50,293 nt of DNA, taken from assembly GCA_947451385.1 (NCBI GenBank), contig CANFYZ010000018.1, forward strand, positions 1 through 50,293. The letters are read 5' to 3'. Both the position numbers and the translations under genes were made by a program. This DNA is from Comamonadaceae bacterium (lineage in GTDB: Bacteria; Pseudomonadota; Gammaproteobacteria; Burkholderiales; Burkholderiaceae_C). Each line of letters starts with the position of its first letter. The stretch's first letter is position 1. Positions 10,592 to 18,880 of this stretch are shown one piece after another. The notes beneath the pieces are model-generated. The model saw only the letters and a program-made list of their open reading frames with translations, did not search any database and was not told where the DNA came from.

Positions 10592-11404
10592 TCAGTGCGG
10601 TTTGACTTCGTCTTTCAGCGCCGCCATGGCCATTTTCTCGACCAGCCCGGGGGCCAGCAGTTTCAAAAACCGCCCGATCTTGCCCTGGGCCGACATGACC
10701 ACCTCGCGTTCTCGCCGGTGCATGCCTTGCACAATCAGTGCGGCGCATGCTTCGACCGACATGGCTTTGTCCTCTTTCAGGCCACTGGAGCCGGCAGGCC
10801 GGCCTTGGGCGTTCCAGCCGCGGTAGCGAATTTGCGTGGCGACCACGCCCGGGTAGGCGGTGGTGACGCTGACACCGCTGACGACCAGCTCGGCGCGCAG
10901 GGCTTCAAAAAAACCGGTCATGGCAAATTTGCTGGCGCTGTAAGCGGTGCGCCCTGGCACGCCCACCAGTCCGGCCAGCGACGAGACGGCCACCAGCCGC
11001 CCGCGTGTGGCCTTGAGGTGGGGCAAGGCGGCGTGGGTGCACCAGACGCTGCCCCACAGGTTGATGCGCATCAGGTCTTCGTACCAAGCCAAATCTTCGG
11101 TTTTTACATCGCTGAACAGGGCTTGGGCCGAGACCCCGGCGTTGTTGATCAACGCATCGAGCTGGCCAAAGTGCGCTACGGCGGTGGTCACCAATTGCTG
11201 GCATTGCGCGGGCACGGACACATCGGTCGGCACCACCAGGGTGCGGCTGCCCAGGCTCTCGCATTGCGCGGCCACGGCGTCTAACGCTTGGACATTGCGC
11301 GCGGCCAAAACCAGGCGCAGGTCAGCGCCATGCTGGCGGGCCAGTTGGCGTGCGATTTCGGCGCCAATGCCGTCGGAGGCTCCGGTGATGAGAATGACTT
11401 GCAT
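10592..11404 (-). CDS. SDR family oxidoreductase
   Basis: A 270-residue short-chain dehydrogenase/reductase. The NAD(P)-binding loop TGASDGIG is at residues 7-14, NNAG follows at mid-length, and the catalytic Ser and Tyr-Lys pair appear in VSSLAGLVGVPGRTAYSASK. The C-terminal part (GLVEKMAMAALKDEV) is typical of classical SDRs of the lipid/short-alcohol group, but substrate is unknown. The ATG at 11402-11404 gives MQVILITGASDGIG, the expected start; a longer frame running to 11584 enters the divergent promoter region and is not supported. It is divergent from parE across 194 nt. Confidence 0.85.
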   Translation of the reverse strand: MQVILITGASDGIGAEIARQLARQHGADLRLVLAARNVQALDAVAAQCESLGSRTLVVPTDVSVPAQCQQLVTTAVAHFGQLDALINNAGVSAQALFSDVKTEDLAWYEDLMRINLWGSVWCTHAALPHLKATRGRLVAVSSLAGLVGVPGRTAYSASKFAMTGFFEALRAELVVSGVSVTTAYPGVVATQIRYRGWNAQGRPAGSSGLKEDKAMSVEACAALIVQGMHRREREVVMSAQGKIGRFLKLLAPGLVEKMAMAALKDEVKPH

Positions 11405-11584
11405 GAACGGCTCGCTGAACAGGGCGGGGTGATTGGGTGGCAGGGCAGGGTGAAATAACAGGGTGGAATCTGGACGGCAGTTTAAGCGCCGCTGGGGACG
11501 GCAGGACGGGCTCTGGGGTGGGTGCGGCGCATTCAGGGAAAACGATAGCTGTGAATGCATCCAGTATTCGGTCGCGCTTCCCAC

Positions 11585-11590
11585 TACAAT
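11585..11590 (+). promoter_or_regulatory. possible -10 box directly before parE
   Basis: TACAAT ends 8 nt before the parE ATG (11599), so transcription would begin within 1-3 nt of the start codon. No Shine-Dalgarno sequence is present (the intervening bases read CGGCCTCC). The -35 region is not convincing. Confidence 0.35.
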
Positions 11591-11598
11591 CGGCCTCC

Positions 11599-13581
11599 AT
11601 GGCTACCCCAACAACTGTCAAATCCCCCTCCGACTATTCCGAAGGCTCGATCCGGGTCCTCAAAGGCCTGGAGCCGGTCAAGCAACGGCCGGGCATGTAC
11701 ACCCGCACCGACAACCCCTTGCACATCATTCAAGAAGTGCTGGACAACGCCGCCGACGAAGCGCTCGCCGGACACGGCAAAAAGATCAAAGTGATCTTGC
11801 ATGCCGACGGCTCGGTCAGCGTGGAAGACGACGGTCGCGGCATCCCGTTTGGCCTGCACCCGGAAGAAAAAGCCCCGGTGATTGAGCTGGTTTTTACCCG
11901 CCTGCACGCGGGTGGCAAGTTCGACAAGGGCAAGGGCGGCGCTTACAGCTTCTCTGGCGGTTTGCACGGCGTGGGCGTGAGCGTGACCAATGCGCTGTCC
12001 AAGCGACTGGAAGCCACCAGCTACCGCGAAGGCAAAGTGGCCACGCTGGTGTTCTCGGGCGGCGATGTGAGCCAGCCCTTGGTGACGCGCGCCACTGCGG
12101 ACGGCGATCGCAAACAAGGCACCACGGTGCGGGCTTGGCCGGATGCCAAATACTTCGAATCCAGCGCCTTGCCGATGAACGAGCTGACGCATTTGCTGCG
12201 CAGCAAAGCGGTGCTCATGCCCGGCGTGTCGGTGACCTTGGTGAATGAAAAAACCAAAGAAACCCAGCAATGGCAATACAAAGGCGGCCTGCGCGACTAT
12301 CTGATGCAGACCCTGCCGGGCGAACCCGTCATCCCCTTGTTTGAAGGCGAAGGCTTTGCCGACAGCCACCACGACAGCTTTGCCGAAGGCGAGGGCGCCA
12401 GCTGGGCCGTGGCCTTTACCGAAGACGGTGCGCCGGTGCGCGAGAGCTATGTCAACCTGATTCCGACCAGCGCCGGGGGCACGCACGACAGCGGTTTGCG
12501 CGATGGCTTGTTCACCGCCGTGAAAAGCTTCATTGACTTGCACAGCCTGTTGCCCAAGGGCGTCAAGCTGATGCCCGAAGACGTGTTTGCCCGCGCCAGC
12601 TACGTGCTCTCCGCCAAGGTGCTGGACCCGCAGTTCCAAGGCCAGATCAAAGAGCGCCTGAACTCGCGTGACGCGGTGCGTTTGGTTTCCAGCTTTGTCC
12701 GCCCCACCTTGGAGTTGTGGCTGAACCAGCATGTGGACTACGGCAAAAAATTGGCCGAGCTGGCCATCAAGGCGGCGCAAACACGGCAAAAAGCCGGGCA
12801 GAAGGTGGAGAAGCGCAAGAGCTCCGGCGTGGCGGTTTTGCCGGGCAAATTGACCGATTGTGAGAGCAAAGACATTGCCGACAACGAAGTCTTCTTGGTC
12901 GAGGGTGACTCGGCCGGTGGCAGCGCCAAAATGGGCCGCAACAAAGAATGCCAAGCGGTGTTGCCTCTGCGCGGCAAGGTGCTCAACTCCTGGGAAGTGG
13001 ACCGGGACCGCTTGTTTGCCAACAACGAAATTCACGATATTTCCGTGGCCATTGGCCTGGACCCGCACGGCCCCCATGACGCGCCCGACATGAGCGGTCT
13101 GCGCTACGGCAAGGTGTGCATCTTGAGTGACGCCGATGTGGACGGCTCGCACATCCAGGTGCTGCTGCTGACGCTGTTTTTCCGCCACTTCCCCAAGCTG
13201 ATCGAAGCCGGGCATTTGTATGTTGCGCGGCCGCCGCTGTTTCGCGTGGACGCGCCCGCGCGCGGCAAAAAACCCGCCTCCAAAGCCTACGCGCTGGACG
13301 AGGGGGAGTTGAACGCCATTTTGGACAAGCTGCGCAAAGACGGCGTGAAAGAAGGCGGCTGGAGCATCAGCCGCTTCAAAGGCCTGGGCGAGATGAGCGC
13401 CGAACAACTCTGGGACACCACGCTGAACCCGGACACGCGCCGCTTGCTGCCAGTGCAACTGGGCCGCTTTGATTTTGCGCAAACCGAAAGTTTGATCACC
13501 CAACTGATGGGCAAAGGCGAAGCCGCTGCCCGGCGCGAGTTGATGGAACTGCACGGCGACGACATTGAGATTGATGTTTAA
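11599..13581 (+). CDS. parE: DNA topoisomerase IV subunit B
   Basis: ParE is the ATPase subunit of topoisomerase IV, which decatenates daughter chromosomes. The 660-residue protein shows the GHKL ATPase motifs (EVLDNAADEA with the catalytic Glu upstream of the Asn; EDDGRGIP; GGLHGVGVSVTNALS), the transducer domain, and the TOPRIM domain (EGDSAGGSAKMGRN, then DADVDGSHIQ). It ends in the short ParE-type C-terminus (ELMELHGDDIEIDV) without the long GyrB insert. ParE rather than GyrB is supported by length and by parC starting 3 nt after its stop. The ATG at 11599 begins MATPTTVKSPSDYSEGSIRV; upstream in-frame codons from 11437 are not conserved-looking. Confidence 0.95.
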   Translation: MATPTTVKSPSDYSEGSIRVLKGLEPVKQRPGMYTRTDNPLHIIQEVLDNAADEALAGHGKKIKVILHADGSVSVEDDGRGIPFGLHPEEKAPVIELVFTRLHAGGKFDKGKGGAYSFSGGLHGVGVSVTNALSKRLEATSYREGKVATLVFSGGDVSQPLVTRATADGDRKQGTTVRAWPDAKYFESSALPMNELTHLLRSKAVLMPGVSVTLVNEKTKETQQWQYKGGLRDYLMQTLPGEPVIPLFEGEGFADSHHDSFAEGEGASWAVAFTEDGAPVRESYVNLIPTSAGGTHDSGLRDGLFTAVKSFIDLHSLLPKGVKLMPEDVFARASYVLSAKVLDPQFQGQIKERLNSRDAVRLVSSFVRPTLELWLNQHVDYGKKLAELAIKAAQTRQKAGQKVEKRKSSGVAVLPGKLTDCESKDIADNEVFLVEGDSAGGSAKMGRNKECQAVLPLRGKVLNSWEVDRDRLFANNEIHDISVAIGLDPHGPHDAPDMSGLRYGKVCILSDADVDGSHIQVLLLTLFFRHFPKLIEAGHLYVARPPLFRVDAPARGKKPASKAYALDEGELNAILDKLRKDGVKEGGWSISRFKGLGEMSAEQLWDTTLNPDTRRLLPVQLGRFDFAQTESLITQLMGKGEAAARRELMELHGDDIEIDV

Positions 13582-13584
13582 GAC

Positions 13585-15951
13585 ATGAACGACCAACCCA
13601 CCCTCGATTTCAACCCCGGCGAGTCGGACGACGCGCTGAACCTGGCCACCTACGCCCAGCGGGCGTACCTGGAGTACGCGCTGTCGGTCGTCAAAGGCCG
13701 TGCCTTGCCCGATGTGTGCGATGGCCAAAAGCCGGTGCAGCGGCGCATTTTGTACGCCATGGACCGCATGGGCCTGGGGTACAGCGGCCCCAACAACAAC
13801 ACCGCCGCCAAGCCGGTCAAGAGTGCCCGCGTGGTGGGCGATGTGCTGGGCCGCTACCACCCGCACGGCGACACCGCCGCCTACGACGCGCTGGTGCGCA
13901 TGGCGCAAGACTTTTCGCAGCGCTACCCGCTGATTGACGGCCAAGGCAACTTTGGCTCGCGCGACGGTGACGGCGCCGCCGCCATGCGCTACACCGAAGC
14001 GCGTTTGTCGCGCATCACCAGCTTGCTGCTCGACGAGATCGACATGGGCACGGTGGACTTCATTCCCAACTACGACGGCTCGACCGAAGAGCCCCGTCAG
14101 TTGCCCGCGCGTTTGCCTTTTGCGTTGCTCAACGGGGCCAGCGGCATTGCGGTGGGTTTGGCCACCGAAATCCCGAGTCACAACCTGCGCGAAGTGGCCG
14201 ATGCCTGCGTGGCGTTGATCAAAAACGACAAGCTGTCCGACAGCGAGTTGCTGGCCATCTTGCCCGGCCCCGACTTTCCGGGCGGCGGTCAAATCATCAG
14301 CCCGGCGCAAGACATTGCCGACGCGTACCGCACAGGACGCGGCAGCCTCAAGGTGCGCGCGCGCTGGAAAATCGAAGAACTGGCCCGTGGCCAATGGCAG
14401 CTGGTGGTGACCGAGTTGCCGCAAGGCGTCAGTTCGCAGCGCGTGCTTGAAGAGATTGAAGAACTCACCAACCCGAAAGTCAAAGCCGGTAAAAAAGCGC
14501 TCAGCACCGATCAGATGCAGCTCAAGGCCAGCATCTTGAATGTGCTTGACGTGGTGCGAGACGAGTCCAGCAAAGACGCCGCGGTGCGCCTGGTGTTCGA
14601 GCCCAAGACCAGCCGCATTGAGCAGCAAGAATTGATTACTGCGTTGCTGGCGCACACCAGTCTGGAAACCTCTTCGTCCATCAACATGACTTCGGTCGGT
14701 ATCGATGGCAAGCCGGTGCAGAAATCGCTGCGCCAAATGATCGTCGAGTGGATCTCGTTCCGCCAGACCACCGTCACCCGCCGCAGCCAGCACCGTTTGA
14801 ACAAGGTGCTGGACCGCATCCATATCTTGGAAGGTCGGCAGCTGGTGCTGCTGAACATCGACGAGGTGATTCGCATCATCCGCCACAGCGACGAGCCCAA
14901 ACCCGCGCTGATCGAGGCCTTCCGCTTGAGCGATCGCCAGGCCGAAGACATTCTGGAAATCCGCTTGCGCCAATTGGCGCGGTTGGAAGCCATCAAGATC
15001 GAGCAAGAGCTGTCTGAGTTACGGCAAGAGCAGGGCAAGCTGGAAGAAATTTTGGGCAGCCCCGCGGCGCTGCGCCGCTTGATGATCAAAGAGATCGAGT
15101 CGGACGCGAAAACCTTTGCCGATCCGCGCCGCACGCTGATCCAAGAAGAGAAAAAAGCGGTGGCCGAAGTCAAAGTAGTGGACGAACCGGTGACGGTCGT
15201 CATCTCTGAAAAAGGCTGGGTGCGTGCGCGCTCCGGCCACGGCCATGACGCCACCAGCTTTGCCTTTAAAGCGGGCGACGGCCTGTACGGCACCTTTGAA
15301 TGCCGCACGGTGGACACCTTGCTCGCCTTCGGCAGCCATGGCCGGATTTACTCCGTGCCTGTGGCGGCTTTGCCCGGCGCGCGTGGCGATGGCCAACCGG
15401 TGACCACCCTGATCGAACTCGAAACGGGCACCCAACTGGCGCACTACTTTGCCGGCCCGGCCAACGCCACTTTGCTGCTCAGCGGCTCGGGCGGTTATGG
15501 TTTCCTGGCATCGGTAGAAAACATGGTCTCGCGCAACAAATCAGGCAAAGCCTTCATCAGCCTGAGCGAAGGTGAAACCGTGTGCGTGCCCAGCCATGTG
15601 AGCGGCTCCAGCGCCACGGTGCCTGCCGACAAGCAGCCTCTGGCTGCGGCCACCAGCGTGTGCTGCGCCAGCACCGGCGGGCGCGTGCTGACCTTTGCCC
15701 TGAGTGAACTCAAAACCATGGAAAAAGGCGGCAGAGGCCTGATGCTCATCGACCTGGAAGCCAAAGACACCTTGGCCGGCGCAGCGGCTTACACCCGCAG
15801 CGTGAAGATCGAAGGCATGGGCCGTGGCGGCAAAGCCCGCGAAGAAACCCTGGAAATTCGCAGCCTGAACAACGCCAAAGTGGCGCGCGCCAAAAAGGGC
15901 AAAGTCGCGGATTTGGGCTTCAAGCCGAACCGGGTGACGCGGGTCGAGTGA
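13585..15951 (+). CDS. parC: DNA topoisomerase IV subunit A
   Basis: ParC is the DNA-cleaving subunit of topoisomerase IV. The 788-residue protein has the winged-helix breakage-reunion domain ([35 protein letters not shown], and the active-site Tyr136 in MRYTEARLS), the coiled-coil DNA gate, and the C-terminal beta-pinwheel (from about residue 500; repeats such as [11 protein letters not shown]). It starts 3 nt after the parE stop, so the two subunits are made from one message. The position matching the quinolone-relevant Ser80 of E. coli ParC is Thr97, and that matching Glu84 is Asp101; both are natural variants in some groups, and no resistance claim follows from them. Confidence 0.95.
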   Translation: MNDQPTLDFNPGESDDALNLATYAQRAYLEYALSVVKGRALPDVCDGQKPVQRRILYAMDRMGLGYSGPNNNTAAKPVKSARVVGDVLGRYHPHGDTAAYDALVRMAQDFSQRYPLIDGQGNFGSRDGDGAAAMRYTEARLSRITSLLLDEIDMGTVDFIPNYDGSTEEPRQLPARLPFALLNGASGIAVGLATEIPSHNLREVADACVALIKNDKLSDSELLAILPGPDFPGGGQIISPAQDIADAYRTGRGSLKVRARWKIEELARGQWQLVVTELPQGVSSQRVLEEIEELTNPKVKAGKKALSTDQMQLKASILNVLDVVRDESSKDAAVRLVFEPKTSRIEQQELITALLAHTSLETSSSINMTSVGIDGKPVQKSLRQMIVEWISFRQTTVTRRSQHRLNKVLDRIHILEGRQLVLLNIDEVIRIIRHSDEPKPALIEAFRLSDRQAEDILEIRLRQLARLEAIKIEQELSELRQEQGKLEEILGSPAALRRLMIKEIESDAKTFADPRRTLIQEEKKAVAEVKVVDEPVTVVISEKGWVRARSGHGHDATSFAFKAGDGLYGTFECRTVDTLLAFGSHGRIYSVPVAALPGARGDGQPVTTLIELETGTQLAHYFAGPANATLLLSGSGGYGFLASVENMVSRNKSGKAFISLSEGETVCVPSHVSGSSATVPADKQPLAAATSVCCASTGGRVLTFALSELKTMEKGGRGLMLIDLEAKDTLAGAAAYTRSVKIEGMGRGGKAREETLEIRSLNNAKVARAKKGKVADLGFKPNRVTRVE

Positions 15952-15969
15952 GAGCGTGGGACTGCAGGC

Positions 15970-16245
15970 TCAATACAACGAGTCGTGATCGCCCACGTTG
16001 AGTGGAATGATTTGCTGGTCTTGGATCAGCAACTCCAACGTGATGCGATACGACAGATTGATGGAGACGGAATGCACCCCCGCCAGTCGACCTGTCAGTG
16101 CATGCAGGCGCAGTGACGGGTGGTGCGGATTGATCTCGAGCAGGGCCAGTGTTTTGGCATATTGGTTTTTCAACTCGGGATGGCGTTTGAGAAAGCGCAG
16201 GGCACGGCGTATGTAGCCGTCTGTGAAAACAAGTGCGTAAGGCAT
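15970..16245 (-). CDS. RelE/ParE-type toxin of a type II toxin-antitoxin pair
   Basis: A 91-residue basic protein of the RelE/StbE superfamily. Typical elements: the N-terminal LVFTDGYIRRALRFLKRHPEL helix region, HALTGRLAGVHSVSINLSYRI (the beta-hairpin core with Arg residues), and the C-terminal IIPLNVGDHDSLY, close to the family ending G-x-H-D-x-x-Y. Family members are mostly ribosome-dependent mRNA interferases; some instead inhibit gyrase, so the target is uncertain. It lies 27 nt downstream of its antitoxin gene with AGAGG as ribosome-binding site, and converges on parC (18 nt from its stop). Confidence 0.82.
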   Translation of the reverse strand: MPYALVFTDGYIRRALRFLKRHPELKNQYAKTLALLEINPHHPSLRLHALTGRLAGVHSVSINLSYRITLELLIQDQQIIPLNVGDHDSLY

Positions 16246-16272
16246 GGTGGCCTCTGCGATCAGTTGACCCCT

Positions 16273-16557
16273 TCAGTTGCCCGGGGCGGTGTATTCGGTT
16301 TGAAGCAGCGCTTGAAGGCGCGCCAGGTGTTGATCGGCCGACTCTTGCACGTAGCGACCCGCAGCCAGCTCCGCGTGACTCTGCGCCAGCGCCGCCTCCA
16401 GCTCACATTCACGCAGGTAGTGGTACTGCGCCATCTCCATCACCACATAGCGTTGTTTGCCGCGCACAGAAATCGTGGCTTCGGCTTGATCGCTCAGCGC
16501 AGATTCAATCGCAGCGATGCCGCGCACTTTGAGGTCGTTGGCGGTGAGGTGGGACAT
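16273..16557 (-). CDS. antitoxin, Phd/YefM-like
   Basis: A 94-residue protein upstream of the toxin gene. The N-terminal half (MSHLTANDLKVRGIAAIESA, then EATISVRGKQRYVVMEMAQY) matches the Phd/YefM fold, which dimerises and binds operator DNA. The C-terminal half (helix-rich, many Glu/Ala) would wrap around the toxin. The ATG at 16555-16557 is preferred because the promoter lies at 16589-16617; a longer frame starting at 16617 would begin inside the -35 box. It would repress its own operon through the palindrome described next. Confidence 0.8.
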   Translation of the reverse strand: MSHLTANDLKVRGIAAIESALSDQAEATISVRGKQRYVVMEMAQYHYLRECELEAALAQSHAELAAGRYVQESADQHLARLQALLQTEYTAPGN

Positions 16558-16588
16558 GGCGATTGCAGAGAAGAATGGAATGCGCTCT

Positions 16589-16617
16589 ATTTTCAGTGCG
16601 ATAAATCGCACTGTCAA
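16589..16617 (-). promoter_or_regulatory. toxin-antitoxin promoter with embedded operator
   Basis: On the minus strand: consensus TTGACA (16612-16617), 17-nt spacer, GAAAAT (16589-16594). The spacer is a perfect inverted repeat: plus-strand 16594-16613 reads CAGTGCGAT-AA-ATCGCACTG with 9-bp arms. Antitoxin bound here would cover the space between -35 and -10, the standard design of type II autoregulation. Confidence 0.75.
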
Positions 16618-16651
16618 GAGTGTTATTGAAGCTCGTCCCTGTCAAGCTGTC

Positions 16652-17167
16652 TCAGCCCTGTGCACCCATCAGATAGTCGATCTTGCCCACATCCACGCCG
16701 TTGTGGCGCAGGATGGCGTAGGCGGTGGTGATGTGGAAATACATGTTTGGCAACATCCAGCCGGTCAGGTAGTCCTGACCGCTCAGGGTGCGGGTTTTGC
16801 CGGGGCCGGCGGGAAAGGTGATTTCCTTGTCTTCGCTGCCGTCTAAGGCCGCGGCGGGCACGGTGGCGATGAACGCCAGCGTTTTCTGAATCCGTTCTTG
16901 CAATTGCGCCAGGGTGGTTTCGGTGTCGTCGAACTTCGGCGCTTCCACGCCACCCAATCGCGCGACACCGATTTTCACGGCATCGCAGGCAATCAAAATC
17001 TGCCGCGTAAAAGGCAGCATGTCAGGGGCCAGGCGGTAGGTGGTCAGCGCGGCGGGGTCGATTTTTTTGGCTGCCACAAATTGCTCGGCTTTGGCCAAGA
17101 TGTGGCTCAGGTTGTTCAACATGCGGGTGCAAACGGGCAGGGCGGCGCTGGACATGGAAATGGTCAT
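16652..17167 (-). CDS. DUF1993 family protein
   Basis: A 171-residue protein of the DUF1993 family, which appears to be a helical DinB-like four-helix bundle. Supporting segments are the opening helix (SAALPVCTRMLNNLSHILAK), LAPDMLPFTRQILIACDAVK and the closing YLTGWMLPNMYFHITTAYAI followed by LRHNGVDVGKIDYL. Function is not established for the family. There is no signal peptide. It is the last gene before the toxin-antitoxin promoter on the same strand, 33 nt downstream of the DUF2164 gene, and probably ends the transcript that starts farther upstream. Confidence 0.85.
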   Translation of the reverse strand: MTISMSSAALPVCTRMLNNLSHILAKAEQFVAAKKIDPAALTTYRLAPDMLPFTRQILIACDAVKIGVARLGGVEAPKFDDTETTLAQLQERIQKTLAFIATVPAAALDGSEDKEITFPAGPGKTRTLSGQDYLTGWMLPNMYFHITTAYAILRHNGVDVGKIDYLMGAQG

Positions 17168-17200
17168 GGGTGATTCCTACTGAGTGAATGAATAAGGGGC

Positions 17201-17464
17201 TTATTTGCGTTTCTCAAACTTGCGCCAGTACTGAAATTCGTCTTCGTGGATTTCAAACTCCACATCTTCAACGCGCATCAGCAGGCGCTCTTTCACGTCG
17301 GCTACGGCGCGGTTGTAAATGCTGGGGCCAATTTCTTCCAGGATGAAGCCCAGCAGGGCACCGGCCGTGAGGTTGCCGATTTTTTGATCCAGGTTCTCTA
17401 GAACATAACGCGTCAAGCTGTCGATGGCTTGCGCGCGGTCCTCTTTGCTCAGCTCAATGGCCAT
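17201..17464 (-). CDS. DUF2164 family protein
   Basis: An 87-residue protein of the DUF2164 family, of unknown role. It has the typical opening MAIELSKEDRAQAIDSLTRY, the helix QKIGNLTAGALLGFILEEIG, and the conserved end YNRAVADVKERL followed by EFEIHEDEFQYWRK. The ATG at 17462-17464 is chosen because it gives this canonical start; a TTG nine codons upstream would overlap the RidA gene. Spacing to the RidA gene is 10 nt, consistent with one operon. Confidence 0.83.
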   Translation of the reverse strand: MAIELSKEDRAQAIDSLTRYVLENLDQKIGNLTAGALLGFILEEIGPSIYNRAVADVKERLLMRVEDVEFEIHEDEFQYWRKFEKRK

Positions 17465-17474
17465 GGCTGTGCGT

Positions 17475-17930
17475 TCAAGCGACTTCGGCAATCAGCTCAA
17501 TTTCGACACAGCTGCCCATGGGCAATTGCGCCACGCCAAATGCGCTGCGGGCGTGGGCGCCTTGGGCACCGAAAATCTCGCCAATCAATTCGCTGCAGCC
17601 GTTGGTGACCAGGTGTTGCTCAATGAAGTTGGGGCTGGAGTTGACCAGGCTCATCACTTTGACGATGCGGGTGACTTTGTTCAAATCGCCTACGGCAGCG
17701 TGCAGGGTCCCGAGCAGGTCAATCGCCACGGCGCGGGCGGCGGGTTTGGCTTCCTCGGTGGTCATGTTGGTGCCCAATTGACCGACCCAAACTTTGCCGT
17801 CTTTCCTGGCAATGTGGCCACTCAAAAAAACCAAGTTGCCAGTTTGCACAAAGGGCACATAAGCGGCTGCGGGCGTCGCTACGGGGGGCAGGGTGATGTT
17901 CAGTTCAGCAAGTCGGTCGTAAATGTTCAT
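17475..17930 (-). CDS. RidA family protein (YjgF/UK114)
   Basis: A 151-residue member of the Rid family. RidA itself hydrolyses reactive enamine/imine intermediates such as 2-aminoacrylate made by PLP enzymes. Seen: FLSGHIARKDGKVWVGQLG, and the diagnostic active-site region ARSAFGVAQLPMGSCVEIE with the Arg (about residue 132) that binds carboxylate substrates in active members. The sequence is longer than E. coli RidA (128) and resembles the broad YjgF-like subgroup, so deaminase activity is likely but not certain. It lies between a transglutaminase gene (12 nt) and DUF2164 (10 nt) in a compact minus-strand run. Confidence 0.85.
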   Translation of the reverse strand: MNIYDRLAELNITLPPVATPAAAYVPFVQTGNLVFLSGHIARKDGKVWVGQLGTNMTTEEAKPAARAVAIDLLGTLHAAVGDLNKVTRIVKVMSLVNSSPNFIEQHLVTNGCSELIGEIFGAQGAHARSAFGVAQLPMGSCVEIELIAEVA

Positions 17931-17942
17931 GGCGCGAAAAGA

Positions 17943-18872
17943 TTACAAATCAAAGGGCTCCACTGTAACGCCAACCTCCAGCGTGTGGGTCGCACCGCCC
18001 AACAGCACGCCCCGCAAAGGGGAGACATCGGCAAAGTCCCGTCCAATGGCCAGTCGCACATAGTCGGTGCCGGGGCTGGCCCATCCACTTTGGTTGTTGG
18101 TGGGATCCAAGTCCAACCAGCCGCCACTGGCGTGGTCTTGTTGCGCGACGTCGGGTAAATAAACGGACACCCAGGCGTGCGATGCGTCGGCGCCAATCAG
18201 GCGTTGTTGCCCTTCGGCCGGATGGGTGAGCAGGTAGCCGCTCACATACCTGGCCGCCACACCGACCGAGCGCAGGCAGGCGATCAGGATGTGCGCAAAG
18301 TCCTGGCAGACGCCGCGTTTTTGCGCCAGGGCTTGGGCTGCCGGGGTGCCGATATCGGTGCTGTGCGATTCGTAAGTGCAGTCGGTGTAAATGCGCTGCA
18401 TCAAGTCGCGGGCAGCCAGCGCCAAGGGCCGAGCGGGGGTGAAGCTGGCGCGCGCGTATTGGCTGAAGACCTCGTCGACCGGGGCATGGTGTGAACCGAA
18501 AACAAAGCCGGCAGCGGGGCTCCCCGGCGCGCCCGCTTTGTAGCCAAAAAAGCCGCGAACTTCTTCCCAACTCATGCTGCTGGAGGCATCGTTCAGGGCC
18601 CGGGTGGTGACCACGCTTTGGGCTTTGACGCTGAGGCTGTGGTGCAAGCTGGGCAATGAAAAATAGGTGCGGTGGTTGCCAAAGGCATCGGTATTCAAAC
18701 GGACCTGCGCCCCCGCGGGTTCAATCGCCAAGTCGAACTGGTGCAGGGTTTGGCAAGCCGTGTGCGGTGGCTGCAAGTGCGCCACATGCTGCGCTGTGTC
18801 GACCACGCTGGCGTAGTGGTAGCGCGTTTCATGCACGATGCGCAGGGTGTTGGACGCCGTGGCCTGGGTCAT
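17943..18872 (-). CDS. transglutaminase-like cysteine protease superfamily protein
   Basis: A 309-residue protein with an N-terminal beta-sandwich domain (RIVHETRYHYASVVDTAQHV, residues ~11-95) and a transglutaminase-like core. The catalytic triad is Cys189 (KRGVCQDFAHILIACLRSVG), His232 (ASHAWVSVYLP) and Asp256 (WLDLDPTNN). Bacterial members of this type are thought to cleave or transfer amide bonds in peptides and are regularly found next to circularly permuted ATP-grasp and alpha-E genes; no substrate is known. No signal peptide, so cytoplasmic. The ATG at 18870-18872 is 8 nt downstream of the fusion gene's stop; the longer frame would overlap that gene. It is the third of three co-directional genes of this system. 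Confidence 0.88.
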   Translation of the reverse strand: MTQATASNTLRIVHETRYHYASVVDTAQHVAHLQPPHTACQTLHQFDLAIEPAGAQVRLNTDAFGNHRTYFSLPSLHHSLSVKAQSVVTTRALNDASSSMSWEEVRGFFGYKAGAPGSPAAGFVFGSHHAPVDEVFSQYARASFTPARPLALAARDLMQRIYTDCTYESHSTDIGTPAAQALAQKRGVCQDFAHILIACLRSVGVAARYVSGYLLTHPAEGQQRLIGADASHAWVSVYLPDVAQQDHASGGWLDLDPTNNQSGWASPGTDYVRLAIGRDFADVSPLRGVLLGGATHTLEVGVTVEPFDL

Positions 18873-18880
18873 GGCGTCAC

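Noticed and set aside
13872-13887. ParC Thr97/Asp101 as quinolone-resistance changes
   Set aside because: These can be natural residues in the lineage; sequence alone does not support a resistance call.
11584-15006. A 1140-codon open frame on the minus strand across parE-parC
   Set aside because: It is the antisense shadow of two unmistakable topoisomerase genes; its His/Gln/Ala-rich composition is what high-GC codon bias produces.
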